Assembly: GCA_003164045.1 (NCBI GenBank) | Contig: PLRU01000019.1 | Coordinates: 1-53,322, forward strand | DNA: 53,322 bases | Origin: Candidatus Lustribacter telmatis | Lineage (GTDB): Bacteria > Vulcanimicrobiota > Vulcanimicrobiia > Vulcanimicrobiales > Vulcanimicrobiaceae | Direction: 5' to 3' | In this document: positions 41,739 through 50,141 of the stretch, piece by piece | Position numbering within the stretch: the stretch's first letter is position 1 | Layout of the letters: each line of letters starts with the position of its first letter | The notes under the pieces: model-generated | Told to the model about the DNA's origin: nothing | Seen by the model: only the letters and a program-made list of their open reading frames with translations | The model's database searches: none | Position numbers and translations under genes: made by a program

Positions 41739-41935
41739 AGAATCGCTTGCGCGTTTTGCGCGCGGAGCGAAAGTGGTCGCAGGCCGAATTGGCCGACCGG
41801 CTCGGCGTGAGCCGCCAAACCATCAACGCCCTCGAAATCGAAAAATACGACCCTAGCCTGCCTCTCGCATACAAGATCGCGCGCCTCTTTGAAGCGACGA
41901 TCGAAGACATCTTCATCGACGAACAGGAGCCCTAA
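41735..41935 (+). CDS. XRE-family transcriptional regulator (66 aa)
   Basis: GTG 41735 overlaps the preceding stop (GTGA). The protein is a single Cro/cI-type helix-turn-helix: KNRLRVLRAERKWSQAELAD, then RLGVSRQTINALEIEKYDPS with the recognition helix, ending LFEATIEDIFIDEQEP. This small YozG/Cro type usually represses its own operon. The TGACAT-A-ATGTCA palindrome at the operon promoter is the obvious candidate operator. Confidence 0.9.
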   Translation: MKNRLRVLRAERKWSQAELADRLGVSRQTINALEIEKYDPSLPLAYKIARLFEATIEDIFIDEQEP

Positions 41936-41977
41936 GGCGTGCCGAATATCTATGCCCGCTAACCCAAAAATGTTGGT

Positions 41978-42952
41978 CTAGCACGAGCGATCGGGCCGGC
42001 CGCGACCGCCCTCTTCGTTGGGTTCGAATACGTGACCGCGGGCGTCGAGATCGTGCGGGATCGCAAAGAGCAGATCGCGCGAGCCGTGGCGTTGCGCGAT
42101 CTGCTCGAACGTGATCGCGACGGATGTGAGGGTTGCCGGCCGTTCGGGCAGCGGTGCTTCGGAGGTTTCGCTCGCGATATACGTTGCGCCGTCGATCGTC
42201 ACGAACCGGATCAACCAGGGAATCGTCGTGGCGGGGCGGTCGGTGAAGTTGCCGAGGACTCGCGCTTGCAGTACGTCGTAGGTGTTCGTTGCGATCCACA
42301 GTTCGCGCAGGCGGTCGCGCGCCGGATCGGCGATGGGCTCGAGCGCGAGATGATACGCGTCCGTTCCATCCAGTGCCGTCTCTTCGAGCAAGCGAATGGC
42401 GTAGCGCCGGTTGAGCGTCAGCACGCGTCCGATCAGCTTCCCGCCGGAATCGTCGTCCGCGGTCGCGATGCGCCGTGCTCCCGCGCGCATGCCGAACGAA
42501 TAGAGCGGACTGAGATCCGGCGTTCCGAACGAGATCGGTGCCTTTGGTGGATTGAGGCTGGCACCGGCGGACACGGTGGGCTGGTTCGACGTTGCAAACG
42601 GATTACGGCCGCTGGAAAAACCGACGCTGAGCGTAACGACCACGTTGATGCCGCGCGGTGTCGTCGGGCTCGCCGCTTCCTCGGCGCTGAACGCGTGGAC
42701 GCGGCACGCGCCGGTCGCCGGTTCGACTTCGCCCGCGTAGTGATCGGTGCGCGTTTTTCCGCCGGCTTCGATCGCGACCGCGATCCGGTAGTCGAGCAGC
42801 GACGGATACGTCATGTCCGACCACGTCGTGCGCGCGCGTTCGAAGATCGCGTCGGCATCGCCGCCCTGCGCGATCGCGCCATATGGCGCGATCGCGAGCA
42901 CGATGCCGGCGAGCGCCGCGCCGATGCGTCTAGTAGTCGGTGGTGCTCGCAA
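41978..42952 (-). CDS. Secreted protein of unknown function
   Basis: A 324-residue exported protein: signal peptide (GAALAGIVLAIAPYGAIAQ) after a basic start; mature part mostly beta with DYRIAVAIEAGGKTRTDHYAGEV and a VEP-type segment near the middle. It resembles secreted proteins that measure outer-membrane lipid changes (LolA/LolB-like or DUF2092-like), but there is no diagnostic motif. TTG 42952 overlaps the end of the TldE-like gene by 23 nt, so it is coupled to the TldD/TldE pair and may be their substrate or a partner. Confidence 0.6.
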   Translation of the reverse strand: MRAPPTTRRIGAALAGIVLAIAPYGAIAQGGDADAIFERARTTWSDMTYPSLLDYRIAVAIEAGGKTRTDHYAGEVEPATGACRVHAFSAEEAASPTTPRGINVVVTLSVGFSSGRNPFATSNQPTVSAGASLNPPKAPISFGTPDLSPLYSFGMRAGARRIATADDDSGGKLIGRVLTLNRRYAIRLLEETALDGTDAYHLALEPIADPARDRLRELWIATNTYDVLQARVLGNFTDRPATTIPWLIRFVTIDGATYIASETSEAPLPERPATLTSVAITFEQIAQRHGSRDLLFAIPHDLDARGHVFEPNEEGGRGRPDRSC

Positions 42953-44261
42953 AGTTGAAGCGGTCGAACTTGACCGCCGGCGTTACCAGCGCGTAGGAGT
43001 AGCCGCCGGTGCGTTGCTGTTCGTTCGAGAACGAACACGCGCCGAGCGCGTCGACCAGCGACTGGTTGAAGCGCAGGTTGCGCACGCCGCGCGTGAGTTT
43101 GCCGTCTTCGATGAGGAACGTCCCGTCGCGGGTCATGCCGGTGAGGATCGTTTTGCGCTGATCGACGATGCGCACGTACCACAGACGCGTTATGAGCAGG
43201 CCACGCTTCGTGCCGGCGATCAGATCGTCGAGGGAATCGTGGCCCGGTTCGATGACGAGGTCGAGCGGATACGGCCCCTGCGCGTTCGGCGCGGGCAATC
43301 CGTGGCCGCTATTGGGACGCTCGAGTTTGCGCGCCCACGCGCCGTCGGTCACGACGTCCTTGGCAACGCCGTGGTCGATCAGCGTGAGCCGCTGCTTGGG
43401 CGTCCCTTCATAGTCGAACGGCGCATCGGGATGCAGCGGGTGTGAATAATCGTCGCGGATCGTCACGCCGGGCGCCATCACGGTCTCGCCGAGGCGTTCG
43501 CTGAGAAACGACGAGCCTTCATGATACGACTGCGCCGAGAAATGTTCGCCGAGAAAATGCGCGAGCTCGCCGAACGCCGCCGGCTCGAGGATCACCGTCC
43601 ACTCGCCCGGATCCACCGATACGGGATCGGCGCTGGCGATCGCCTTCCGCGCGGCGCGCGCCCCAAGCGCCGTGCCGTCGAGCATGCGCGCGTCGGTGCC
43701 GTAGCGCTCGGCAAAACCGGTCGAATCGCCGGCCGTCATCTTGACGTTCGCTCCGCACTCCGTACCGTCAAACGACGCCGCGGCGCCGGCGCTCGTCGCG
43801 ATGGTGAGACCGCCGGTCGACGTCGTCACGTAGCCCGAACACCAGCAATTGTTGGACGACGCTTGTTCGAAGATCGCGGCCGCAACGCCGGCGCGTTCGG
43901 CGGCGCTCGAGTTGGCCGTCGCATCGACGTACGCCGCCTTGGGCGCGATCACGTTCGTGCGGCCGGCGAGCACGGGCGTCTCGAGACCGTGCGGCGCGAA
44001 GGCCGCAATGTCGATCGCGCGCTTCACCACCGCGTCGATCGCCCCGTCGCCCGTCGCGTTGGTCGATGCGACGCCCGTGCGGCCATCGACGATCGCGCGA
44101 ACGCGAATTGCCACGTTCTCGATGTCGACGTTTTGGTGCACGAACTCGTGCGTGAAGCGGGTGAGCGATCGATGATCGCTGGTCACGATCGCTTCGGTCG
44201 CATCCGCCTTCGAACGTTCGAGGATGCGCGCGGCGAGCGCGAGGCGCGCGTTAACGTCCAT
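42930..44261 (-). CDS. TldE/PmbA-like subunit of a TldD/TldE protease
   Basis: A 443-residue protein of the TldE (PmbA) type, the inactive partner in heterodimeric TldD/TldE metalloproteases. It has the N-terminal VTSDHRSLTRFTHEFVHQNVDIENV region, a central PGEWTVILEPAAFGELAHFLGEHFSA segment and a C-terminal LIAGTKRGLLITRLWYVRIVDQRKTILTGMTRDGTFLIEDGK block, all typical. There is no HExxxH zinc motif, as expected. ATG overlaps the TldD stop by 11 nt. These proteases trim peptides such as microcins and toxin leaders or degrade antitoxins. Confidence 0.88.
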   Translation of the reverse strand: MDVNARLALAARILERSKADATEAIVTSDHRSLTRFTHEFVHQNVDIENVAIRVRAIVDGRTGVASTNATGDGAIDAVVKRAIDIAAFAPHGLETPVLAGRTNVIAPKAAYVDATANSSAAERAGVAAAIFEQASSNNCWCSGYVTTSTGGLTIATSAGAAASFDGTECGANVKMTAGDSTGFAERYGTDARMLDGTALGARAARKAIASADPVSVDPGEWTVILEPAAFGELAHFLGEHFSAQSYHEGSSFLSERLGETVMAPGVTIRDDYSHPLHPDAPFDYEGTPKQRLTLIDHGVAKDVVTDGAWARKLERPNSGHGLPAPNAQGPYPLDLVIEPGHDSLDDLIAGTKRGLLITRLWYVRIVDQRKTILTGMTRDGTFLIEDGKLTRGVRNLRFNQSLVDALGACSFSNEQQRTGGYSYALVTPAVKFDRFNFASTTDY

Positions 44262-45702
44262 AGCCGACTCCGACCGCGACGTTGCGAAAGCGCGCCGGTG
44301 CGGCGGCCTGCGTGGTGCGGCCCGTTTGCATGGGTTCGCCTTTGCCGCAGTTCGGGGTGCCCCACTCGAACCACGATGCGGCGTCGCCGATCGCGTCGCA
44401 CGAATTCCAGAAGATCGGCGTCACGCCGCCGTAGGTCGGGTTCTTGAGCATCCGGCCGCGTTTCCCGTTCTTGATCTCCCACCCGATTTGCGTACCGAAT
44501 TGAAAATTCAAGCGGCGATCGTCGATCGACCACGAGCGGTTTGCTTCCATGTACACGCCGTGGCGAACGTCGTCGAAGAGGTTCTCGAAGGGCACGTCGC
44601 CGGGGAGTAAGTTGAGATTGCACATGCGGATCATCGGAATGTGTTCCCAGCTCGCCGCGCGCACGCACGACGTCGATGCCATGCCGATTTGCTGCGCCGT
44701 GTCGCGCGAACTCTCGAAGCCGACGAGGACCCCGTCGCGAATGACGTCGGCCCGCACGCTCTTCGTGCCCTCGTCGTCGTACCCCACGGTGGCGAAACCG
44801 CGCGGCATCGTGTTGTCGATTTCGATATTTACGATCTTCGAGCCGTAATGCAGCTTGCCGCGCTCGGCGGGATCGAGGAAGCTCGTCCCGGAGAAGTTTG
44901 CCTCCCAGCCCATGATGCGATCGAGTTCGGCGGCGTGGCCGCACGATTCGTGGATTTGCAGCGATACTTGCGAGCCGCCGAGGATCACGTCCATCGTGCC
45001 GCTCGGACACTGCGGCGCCGAAAGCAACTGATGCGCTTCTTCACCGATGCGCGCAGCGTTCTGGCGCAGCTCGGCGAGCTCGAGCACTTCCCAGCCGCCG
45101 CCGAAGTACATCCCGCGATCGCCCGGCCACATCCGCATTTGCGCGTCGCCGTCGCCGACGGCAAGCGCCGAGATCGCGCCGCCGCTCTGATAGATCGTCT
45201 GGGCGATGCGCGAACCGATGGAGGAATAGAATTCTTTGTCGGTGCGCCACAGGTCGAGCCATGCGCGGCCGACGGCAATCGACGGCGCGCTATGCAGCGC
45301 GCGCTCGGCATCGAGCAGCATGGCGACGCGCTCGCCGAGCGGGACGCTCGCCGGATCGCGCTCGAGCGGTGTGACGTAGTGATCGACATACGCTTCGAGC
45401 GGAATCGTACCGATGCGGTGCCGGCTGGCGGACGCGCCCGCGCGCGCCATGTCCACCGCCCGGGAGGCTGCAGCGTCGAGCGAGACGTTATCGAAGAGCG
45501 CGCACGCCGCGAAGCCCCAGGCGCCGTCGACTAGCGCGCGTAGCCCGAACCCCTCGCTATGAGTGTCGCTCAGGTCGGCGACGTCGCCGTTGCGAACCTC
45601 GATCTGCTCGCTGCGCGTCCGCTCGAACCGGACGTCGGCGTAAACCGCGCCGCGGGCGAGCGCCGTATCGAGCACGCGCTCAGCGTGAGCCGAAAACTCC
45701 AT
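44251..45702 (-). CDS. TldD-like metalloprotease
   Basis: A 483-residue TldD family member with the zinc motif HESCGHAAELD (HExxxH; usual form HEAVGHxxExD) at about residue 260 and the N-terminal YADVRFERTRSEQIEVRNGDV (about 22-42). GTGTPNCGKGEP-like end (WGTPNCGKGEPMQTGRT) is typical of TldD C-termini. ATG 45702 is taken as start; an earlier in-frame GTG at 45729 would add nine residues. Forms the active subunit with the TldE-like protein encoded directly downstream. Confidence 0.9.
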   Translation of the reverse strand: MEFSAHAERVLDTALARGAVYADVRFERTRSEQIEVRNGDVADLSDTHSEGFGLRALVDGAWGFAACALFDNVSLDAAASRAVDMARAGASASRHRIGTIPLEAYVDHYVTPLERDPASVPLGERVAMLLDAERALHSAPSIAVGRAWLDLWRTDKEFYSSIGSRIAQTIYQSGGAISALAVGDGDAQMRMWPGDRGMYFGGGWEVLELAELRQNAARIGEEAHQLLSAPQCPSGTMDVILGGSQVSLQIHESCGHAAELDRIMGWEANFSGTSFLDPAERGKLHYGSKIVNIEIDNTMPRGFATVGYDDEGTKSVRADVIRDGVLVGFESSRDTAQQIGMASTSCVRAASWEHIPMIRMCNLNLLPGDVPFENLFDDVRHGVYMEANRSWSIDDRRLNFQFGTQIGWEIKNGKRGRMLKNPTYGGVTPIFWNSCDAIGDAASWFEWGTPNCGKGEPMQTGRTTQAAAPARFRNVAVGVGYGR

Positions 45703-45833
45703 GCCGCCCAGGTACGTCGCCCAGGCCACGCTCCCCGCCCAGGCAGGGCAAGTGCGGGAGCCGGGCCTGCGTGCCGATAATTCTCATGATAAGCGCATAC
45801 CGCTTGCTCGCGTCCATCCAGTAGGATCGTTCT

Positions 45834-46409
45834 GTGAAGCATTTCCTGACCGTTGTGTCGCTGCTGGCACTTTCGGCTTCTGCCGCGAGTGCTGCCGCGA
45901 CGCCCAAGCCCGCCGCCGTGAAAAGGCCGGCGGCGAAGCCCGTCGTCCCGCACGTCGTGTTCCTGAAATATAAGGTCGCGCCGGCCGACGAGTATTTCGG
46001 CCGCCTCAAGCTGAGCATTCTCGGCATTCGGAACACGATCAAAGACATGGGACTCAAGGCCGACGCGGATCCCGCCCACGCTGCGGGCTCCGTGATGGGT
46101 GCGGTCGGGCTTTGCGAAGACGCGATGCACGACTGGGAGAAGAAGTATCCGGCCGATTCGTGGATTCCGCCGGCGATCTTGTCACTCGAACGGCTCTATG
46201 CAAAAGTCGATAGCGATGAAGCGCGCGCGCACGCGAAGCTCGTTATGGTGTGGCTCGTGCACGACTATCCGAAAAGCGCGCCGGCGAAGATCGGGCAAAA
46301 GGAGCTCGCCGATAACGCCGTCGGTGTGAAGCCGGCGGTGGCGCCCAGCGCGTCAACGGTTGCCGGCAACGGCAACGGCGATGGTCCGCTGCCGATCCCC
46401 GCAAGATAA
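45834..46409 (+). CDS. Secreted hypothetical protein
   Basis: A 191-residue exported protein: signal peptide (MKHFLTVVSLLALSASAASAA), a short Pro/Ala/Lys-rich segment, a helical central domain (LKLSILGIRNTIKDMG, MHDWEKKYPADSWIPPAILSLERLY) and a disordered tail. Family not recognised; helices with a WEKKYPxDxWxP motif recall TPR-like periplasmic proteins. GTG 45834 is preceded by TAGGAT 6 nt upstream, so a leaderless transcript is possible, though no -35 is seen. A terminator follows. Confidence 0.65.
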   Translation: MKHFLTVVSLLALSASAASAAATPKPAAVKRPAAKPVVPHVVFLKYKVAPADEYFGRLKLSILGIRNTIKDMGLKADADPAHAAGSVMGAVGLCEDAMHDWEKKYPADSWIPPAILSLERLYAKVDSDEARAHAKLVMVWLVHDYPKSAPAKIGQKELADNAVGVKPAVAPSASTVAGNGNGDGPLPIPAR

Positions 46410-46430
46410 CGCAACGCGGACCAAAAAAAA

Positions 46431-46456
46431 GGCCCCCGCTTTCGCGGAGGCCTTTT
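46431..46456. terminator. Bidirectional intrinsic terminator
   Basis: GGCC-C-CCGC (46431-46439), loop, GCGG-A-GGCC (46444-46452) then four T, with eight A before the stem, so it serves both the rightward gene ending at 46409 and the leftward gene ending at 46477. Confidence 0.9.
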
Positions 46457-46476
46457 CTCTTTGGGTTAGCCGGTCG

Positions 46477-47868
46477 CTAGAACTTGAGACCAAGACCGAG
46501 GTAGGCGCCACCATGGGTGGAGTCTGACGGTGCGAGGCTCTTGCCGCGGAGCGAGTCGCCGAGGTATCCGCCATCGAGGAAGATGCCGATCCCGGTGAAC
46601 GAGCCGAGGGTGTACGTTGCGCCAACTTGGTACTTCAGGTCGCGGTAGGAGAACGAACCCGTTCCAAACGTCGGATCGGTGAAGTTCGCCGAGACGCTGG
46701 GGTAGTACCACACGCTGCCGTAAACCGAGAACGTCTGATCGAGATCCGGGAGCTTTTCAACCCCGAAGCCGAAGCCGTTCTGGCGCGGGTAGCCGTAATT
46801 TTCCGAACGCGAGAGATAACCGACGCCCACGTAGATGCGCGGGTCGACGACCTTGAATCCGAGGCGGCCGTCGATGTCGGTGTCACGAGCCGTGAAGCCC
46901 GGGACGTAGGTCTGGCTGAGGCCACCGACGTTGGTGACGTAGCCTTGGCCTGCGGGATCGCAGGTCGAGCCGAGTGCCGCTTGTGCAGCCGCTGAAGCGC
47001 AGCCGCCGTTGTGCTGGTAGGCGTAGCTGCGATAGTCGCCTTCGACCATCCAGGGGAGGCCGAACGCCGGGAACTCGGCGGCGCCGCGAGCGGCGTATGA
47101 CGAGTTGTTGCCGGTGATGCCGCCCGAGAACTCGTTGTACACTTTGGGGTGGAAGACGTAGTCGCCCACGATGAAGTGTTCGTAGTAGACGGGTTTCGCC
47201 GTGGGTGCCGGGCTCGGCGTCGGCGGCGGCGGCGGGGGCGGCGGCGGGGGAGCGGGCTTCGGCGTCGGCGGTGCCGTCGGCGGAGCCGTGGGCGGCGGGG
47301 TCGGAACCGGAGCCGCTACGTAGCGGACAACGACGACCTTCTTCTCGGGAACCCACTGAACGTAGGCGCCCATGCCTTCAGAAATAACGCGGACCGGAAC
47401 GACGATGGCGCCCTTGTAGATTTCGGGCGGAACGTCGAGCGGGCGCGATTCGCCGTTGATGACGACTTCGGGCTTGCCGACCGTCACTTTGACGTCGGAG
47501 CCGGGCTTCGAGACGTCGGCCGTCTTCGAAGCGGGATCGTACGAAACCGTCGCACCCATCTGTTCGAACATCGAGCGCAGCGGGACGAGAATTTCGTTGC
47601 CGCGCACGAGCGCAGCCAGAACGCGGTTTTGCTTCAGACGATCCGGTTTTGAATAAACGTGGTGATCGTTGAAGAGGATCGGCACTTCGCCGGAGGGCGG
47701 CGTACCGAAGTCAGCGGGCGGCATCATCATAGCCTGCGCCACAGTCGTCGAAGTTGCGAGCGTTCCAATGTTTCCATTCGCAACCGTCGTCTGTGCGGCG
47801 GAGACCGACGTTAGCCCGAAGCCTACGGCTACTATTGCCGCAAGCACCCCGGTGCTCAGTCGTTTCAA
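46477..47868 (-). CDS. Copper-amine-oxidase-N (stalk) domain protein with Pro-rich linker and predicted outer-membrane barrel
   Basis: TTG 47868 with GGGAGAG upstream starts a signal peptide (LKRLSTGVLAAIVAV). Residues about 70-190 are a CuAO-N/stalk domain with the VPLRSMFEQMGATVSYDPASK and VPVRVISEGMGAYVQW motif pair. About 45 residues of Pro, Thr and Ala (PTPPPTAPP type) link it to a C-terminal part of about 240 residues rich in Tyr, Gly and Phe strands, ending GLGLKF, a typical last outer-membrane barrel strand. The stalk domain may bind peptidoglycan or another envelope polymer. Strong composition signals make export certain; function unknown. Confidence 0.82.
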   Translation of the reverse strand: MKRLSTGVLAAIVAVGFGLTSVSAAQTTVANGNIGTLATSTTVAQAMMMPPADFGTPPSGEVPILFNDHHVYSKPDRLKQNRVLAALVRGNEILVPLRSMFEQMGATVSYDPASKTADVSKPGSDVKVTVGKPEVVINGESRPLDVPPEIYKGAIVVPVRVISEGMGAYVQWVPEKKVVVVRYVAAPVPTPPPTAPPTAPPTPKPAPPPPPPPPPPTPSPAPTAKPVYYEHFIVGDYVFHPKVYNEFSGGITGNNSSYAARGAAEFPAFGLPWMVEGDYRSYAYQHNGGCASAAAQAALGSTCDPAGQGYVTNVGGLSQTYVPGFTARDTDIDGRLGFKVVDPRIYVGVGYLSRSENYGYPRQNGFGFGVEKLPDLDQTFSVYGSVWYYPSVSANFTDPTFGTGSFSYRDLKYQVGATYTLGSFTGIGIFLDGGYLGDSLRGKSLAPSDSTHGGAYLGLGLKF

Positions 47869-48115
47869 GTTTCTCTCCCTAGAGGTAGGTGGTGTATATG
47901 GAATTAGAGCTTCTCTTCCGGAAACACCGGAGAGCACGAGGATCGACGGTTGCCCGCCTCCCTACCGTACGCCCGGTACCCAAGAAAGAGGTTGGTCAAT
48001 CGGGGCAGGGCATGACCCTGCCTCGCTCCTACGGAGTACAACGCCAGCGAGCGACGTAAAGGTTCCATAACATCTAAAGAAACGCTAGGCCGGCTGCCGG
48101 AGCAGCCGAGGGGGC
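47869..48115 (-). promoter_or_regulatory. 247-bp leader/intergenic region with hairpins
   Basis: No gene is visible between the thioesterase stop and the stalk-barrel start. CGGCTGC-cgga-GCAGCCG (48091-48108) may end the thioesterase transcript; GGCAGGG-CATGA-CCCTGCC (48004-48022) and CTCC-tac-GGAG (48027-48036) follow. The layout could be a 5' untranslated region with regulatory structure, but I could not match a riboswitch and found no confident promoter. Confidence 0.4.
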
Positions 48116-48514
48116 TCAGCCCCCGAGCTTTTCCTCGAGGCGGGCCTTGAAGTTCTCGCGGGTCGTGATGTAGCGCTCGTGGGTGCCGTCGGCGACCTTT
48201 TCGCGCTCGTCGAAGGTCGAGAACGCGAACTCGACCCGTTTGCCGTCGACCTTGATGATCTCCACCTCGGTGCGAACGATCAGCCCGACCGGCGTCGCCG
48301 AGAGGTGCGCGATGTCCACGTGGGTGCCCAGGCTGATCTCATTGGCATCCATCAGCGGGGCCAGGCACTGCATCGAGGCATCCTCGACCAACTGCAAGAG
48401 TTGTGGGGTGGACAGGACGTCGACTCCGCGGTTTCCGGCCTTTTCGGCCGTCATCCATTCCTCGACCCGCGTCTGACTCTGATAGGTTCGACCCACGTCG
48501 ATCTTGTCGCGCAT
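48116..48514 (-). CDS. Thioesterase (FlK-like hotdog fold)
   Basis: A 132-residue hotdog-fold protein: GRTYQSQTRVEEWMTAEKAG at the N-terminus, TPQLLQLVEDASMQCLAPLM (central helix with the catalytic-region Glu) and GTHVDIAHLSATPVGLIVRTEVEI strands match the fluoroacetyl-CoA-thioesterase-like/general thioesterase group. Likely hydrolyses an acyl-CoA; substrate unknown. ATG 48514 is preferred to the upstream start because it has GGGGG about 7 nt upstream and begins the family domain. Confidence 0.82.
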   Translation of the reverse strand: MRDKIDVGRTYQSQTRVEEWMTAEKAGNRGVDVLSTPQLLQLVEDASMQCLAPLMDANEISLGTHVDIAHLSATPVGLIVRTEVEIIKVDGKRVEFAFSTFDEREKVADGTHERYITTRENFKARLEEKLGG

Positions 48515-48635
48515 CCTTATCCCCCGATACGCGTTGCAACCTGATGAATCATTTTGCACATCCCTCCGGTAGGTGAGTCAACGGCACGACGCAACGTGCC
48601 GGTGCAATCCCAGGCGATCGAGGTAAAGGAGTATC

Positions 48636-50096
48636 ATGCTACGCAGTCAGCGCGCGTTCGCTGCCGCGGTGCTTAGCGCCGTGGCGTTTACGGCATGCGG
48701 CCATGGCGGTGGTGGCCCACAGGGGCCGGCACCGCTTGCCGTCGACGTGGCCAAGGCGCAGCGCCAGGATATCGCGACGTATCTCTCACTAGATGGTCAG
48801 ATCTCGCCGCTTCAGCAGGCGACGCTTTCGACGCCGCAGTCGGGTACCGTCACCGCGGTATACGCGAACGAAGGCCAACGCGTCACGGCGGGCGAGCTGC
48901 TTGCGAAACTCGACGACTCGACCCTGCGCGCGCAACTCGCGCAGCAGGTCGCTCTCGAATCGCAAGCGACGGCGCAACTCGGCACGCAGACGCTGCAAGG
49001 CAACATCACGCCCTCGCAAGCATCGTCGACCGTCGAAACGGCCGCGCAGCAACTGGCGACGGCCAGAAACAATCTCTCGACCGCCCAGGCAGCGCTCGTC
49101 AACGCGAAACTCGTGTACGACGGCGATGAGACGCTCTACAAGCAAGGCTACGTCGCGCAGACCGCCGAGGAGGCCGCGCGCGCCGCCTACGTGCAAGCGC
49201 AGCAAAGCGTGAACAGCGCACAAGCGGCGCAACAACAAGCCGTCGTCGCGCTGGCAAATGCGAAAGCGCAGGGCACGAACGCCGTTCCGATTCAAGATCA
49301 GGCGATCGCCGCCGCCCGCGCGACGCTCAAATCCGCTCAGGCACAAGTCAAACTGTTGCAAACGCAGATCGTTCAGACGTCGCTCAACGCGCCGTTCGAC
49401 GGCGTGATCACGCAGCGGCTGCTCGATCCGGGCGGTTTCGCGGGACCGAACCAGCCGATCTTGCAGATCTCGCAAATCGCGCACGTATACGTGAACGTGA
49501 ACGTGCCCGACAACAACCTTTCCTTCGTGCACAAGGCGACGCCGATAACGTTTACGTCGACGAGCGTGCCGGGCCGCACGTTCGCCGGAACGATCTACGA
49601 CGTCAACGCGACGCCGACGACCGGCACGCTCTCGTATCGCGCGCGCATCATCATGTCCAATCCCGACGATGCGCTGCGCGGCGGTATGCTCGTGTCGGTC
49701 AGCGTCCGTAAGGAATTCCATCCCAACGCGATCGTGGTGCCGCTCGCCGCGATCGTGCAAAGTCCGACGGGTGCGGCCGTCTACACGATCGCGCCTTCGG
49801 CGCCGCCGCCGGGCGGTGCCGCTGCGTCCGGACCGCCGCCGGCCGCCGGGGCAAAAGCCGCCGGGCCGCCTCCGGGCAGCCCGACGTTCGCGCAAGCGAA
49901 GCTCGTGCCGGTCACGCTCGGCCTTCAGACCGACACGCAGGCGCAAGTGAGTAGCCCGCTGATCAACGCGGGTACAACGGTCATCACCACGCGGCCGGAC
50001 TCGCTCCAGGACAAGAGCCCTGTCGCTTATTCCCCCAGCGGAGCGGCGGGCGGCGCGTCCAGAGGCGCGCAGAGTCCGCAGGCCGATGCACCCTAA
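48636..50096 (+). CDS. RND-type efflux periplasmic adaptor (membrane fusion) lipoprotein
   Basis: A 486-residue HlyD/AcrA-like protein. Lipobox FTAC near residue 21 (VAFTACG) after a short signal; the lipoyl-like half motifs LSTPQSGTVTAVYANEGQRVTAGELLAKLD and TSLNAPFDGVITQRLLDPGGF flank a long helical hairpin of about 150 residues. The C-terminal part contains a Pro/Gly/Ala-rich insertion. ATG is preceded by AAAGGAG. It bridges an inner-membrane pump and TolC; the TolC gene follows 45 nt downstream. Confidence 0.93.
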   Translation: MLRSQRAFAAAVLSAVAFTACGHGGGGPQGPAPLAVDVAKAQRQDIATYLSLDGQISPLQQATLSTPQSGTVTAVYANEGQRVTAGELLAKLDDSTLRAQLAQQVALESQATAQLGTQTLQGNITPSQASSTVETAAQQLATARNNLSTAQAALVNAKLVYDGDETLYKQGYVAQTAEEAARAAYVQAQQSVNSAQAAQQQAVVALANAKAQGTNAVPIQDQAIAAARATLKSAQAQVKLLQTQIVQTSLNAPFDGVITQRLLDPGGFAGPNQPILQISQIAHVYVNVNVPDNNLSFVHKATPITFTSTSVPGRTFAGTIYDVNATPTTGTLSYRARIIMSNPDDALRGGMLVSVSVRKEFHPNAIVVPLAAIVQSPTGAAVYTIAPSAPPPGGAAASGPPPAAGAKAAGPPPGSPTFAQAKLVPVTLGLQTDTQAQVSSPLINAGTTVITTRPDSLQDKSPVAYSPSGAAGGASRGAQSPQADAP

Positions 50097-50141
50097 ACCG
50101 CGCAAACCGCGTCCGTCCCTTTTAGGAGCTTGAACGAACCG

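Noticed and set aside
42005..42030. tRNA T-loop-like sequence (GGGTTCGAATA)
   Set aside because: No cloverleaf can be built around it; it lies in the coding sequence of the 41978-42952 gene.
47869..48115. c-di-GMP or cobalamin riboswitch in the stalk-barrel leader
   Set aside because: GGCAACC and GCAGGG-like pieces are present, but the order and the core motifs of those families are not.
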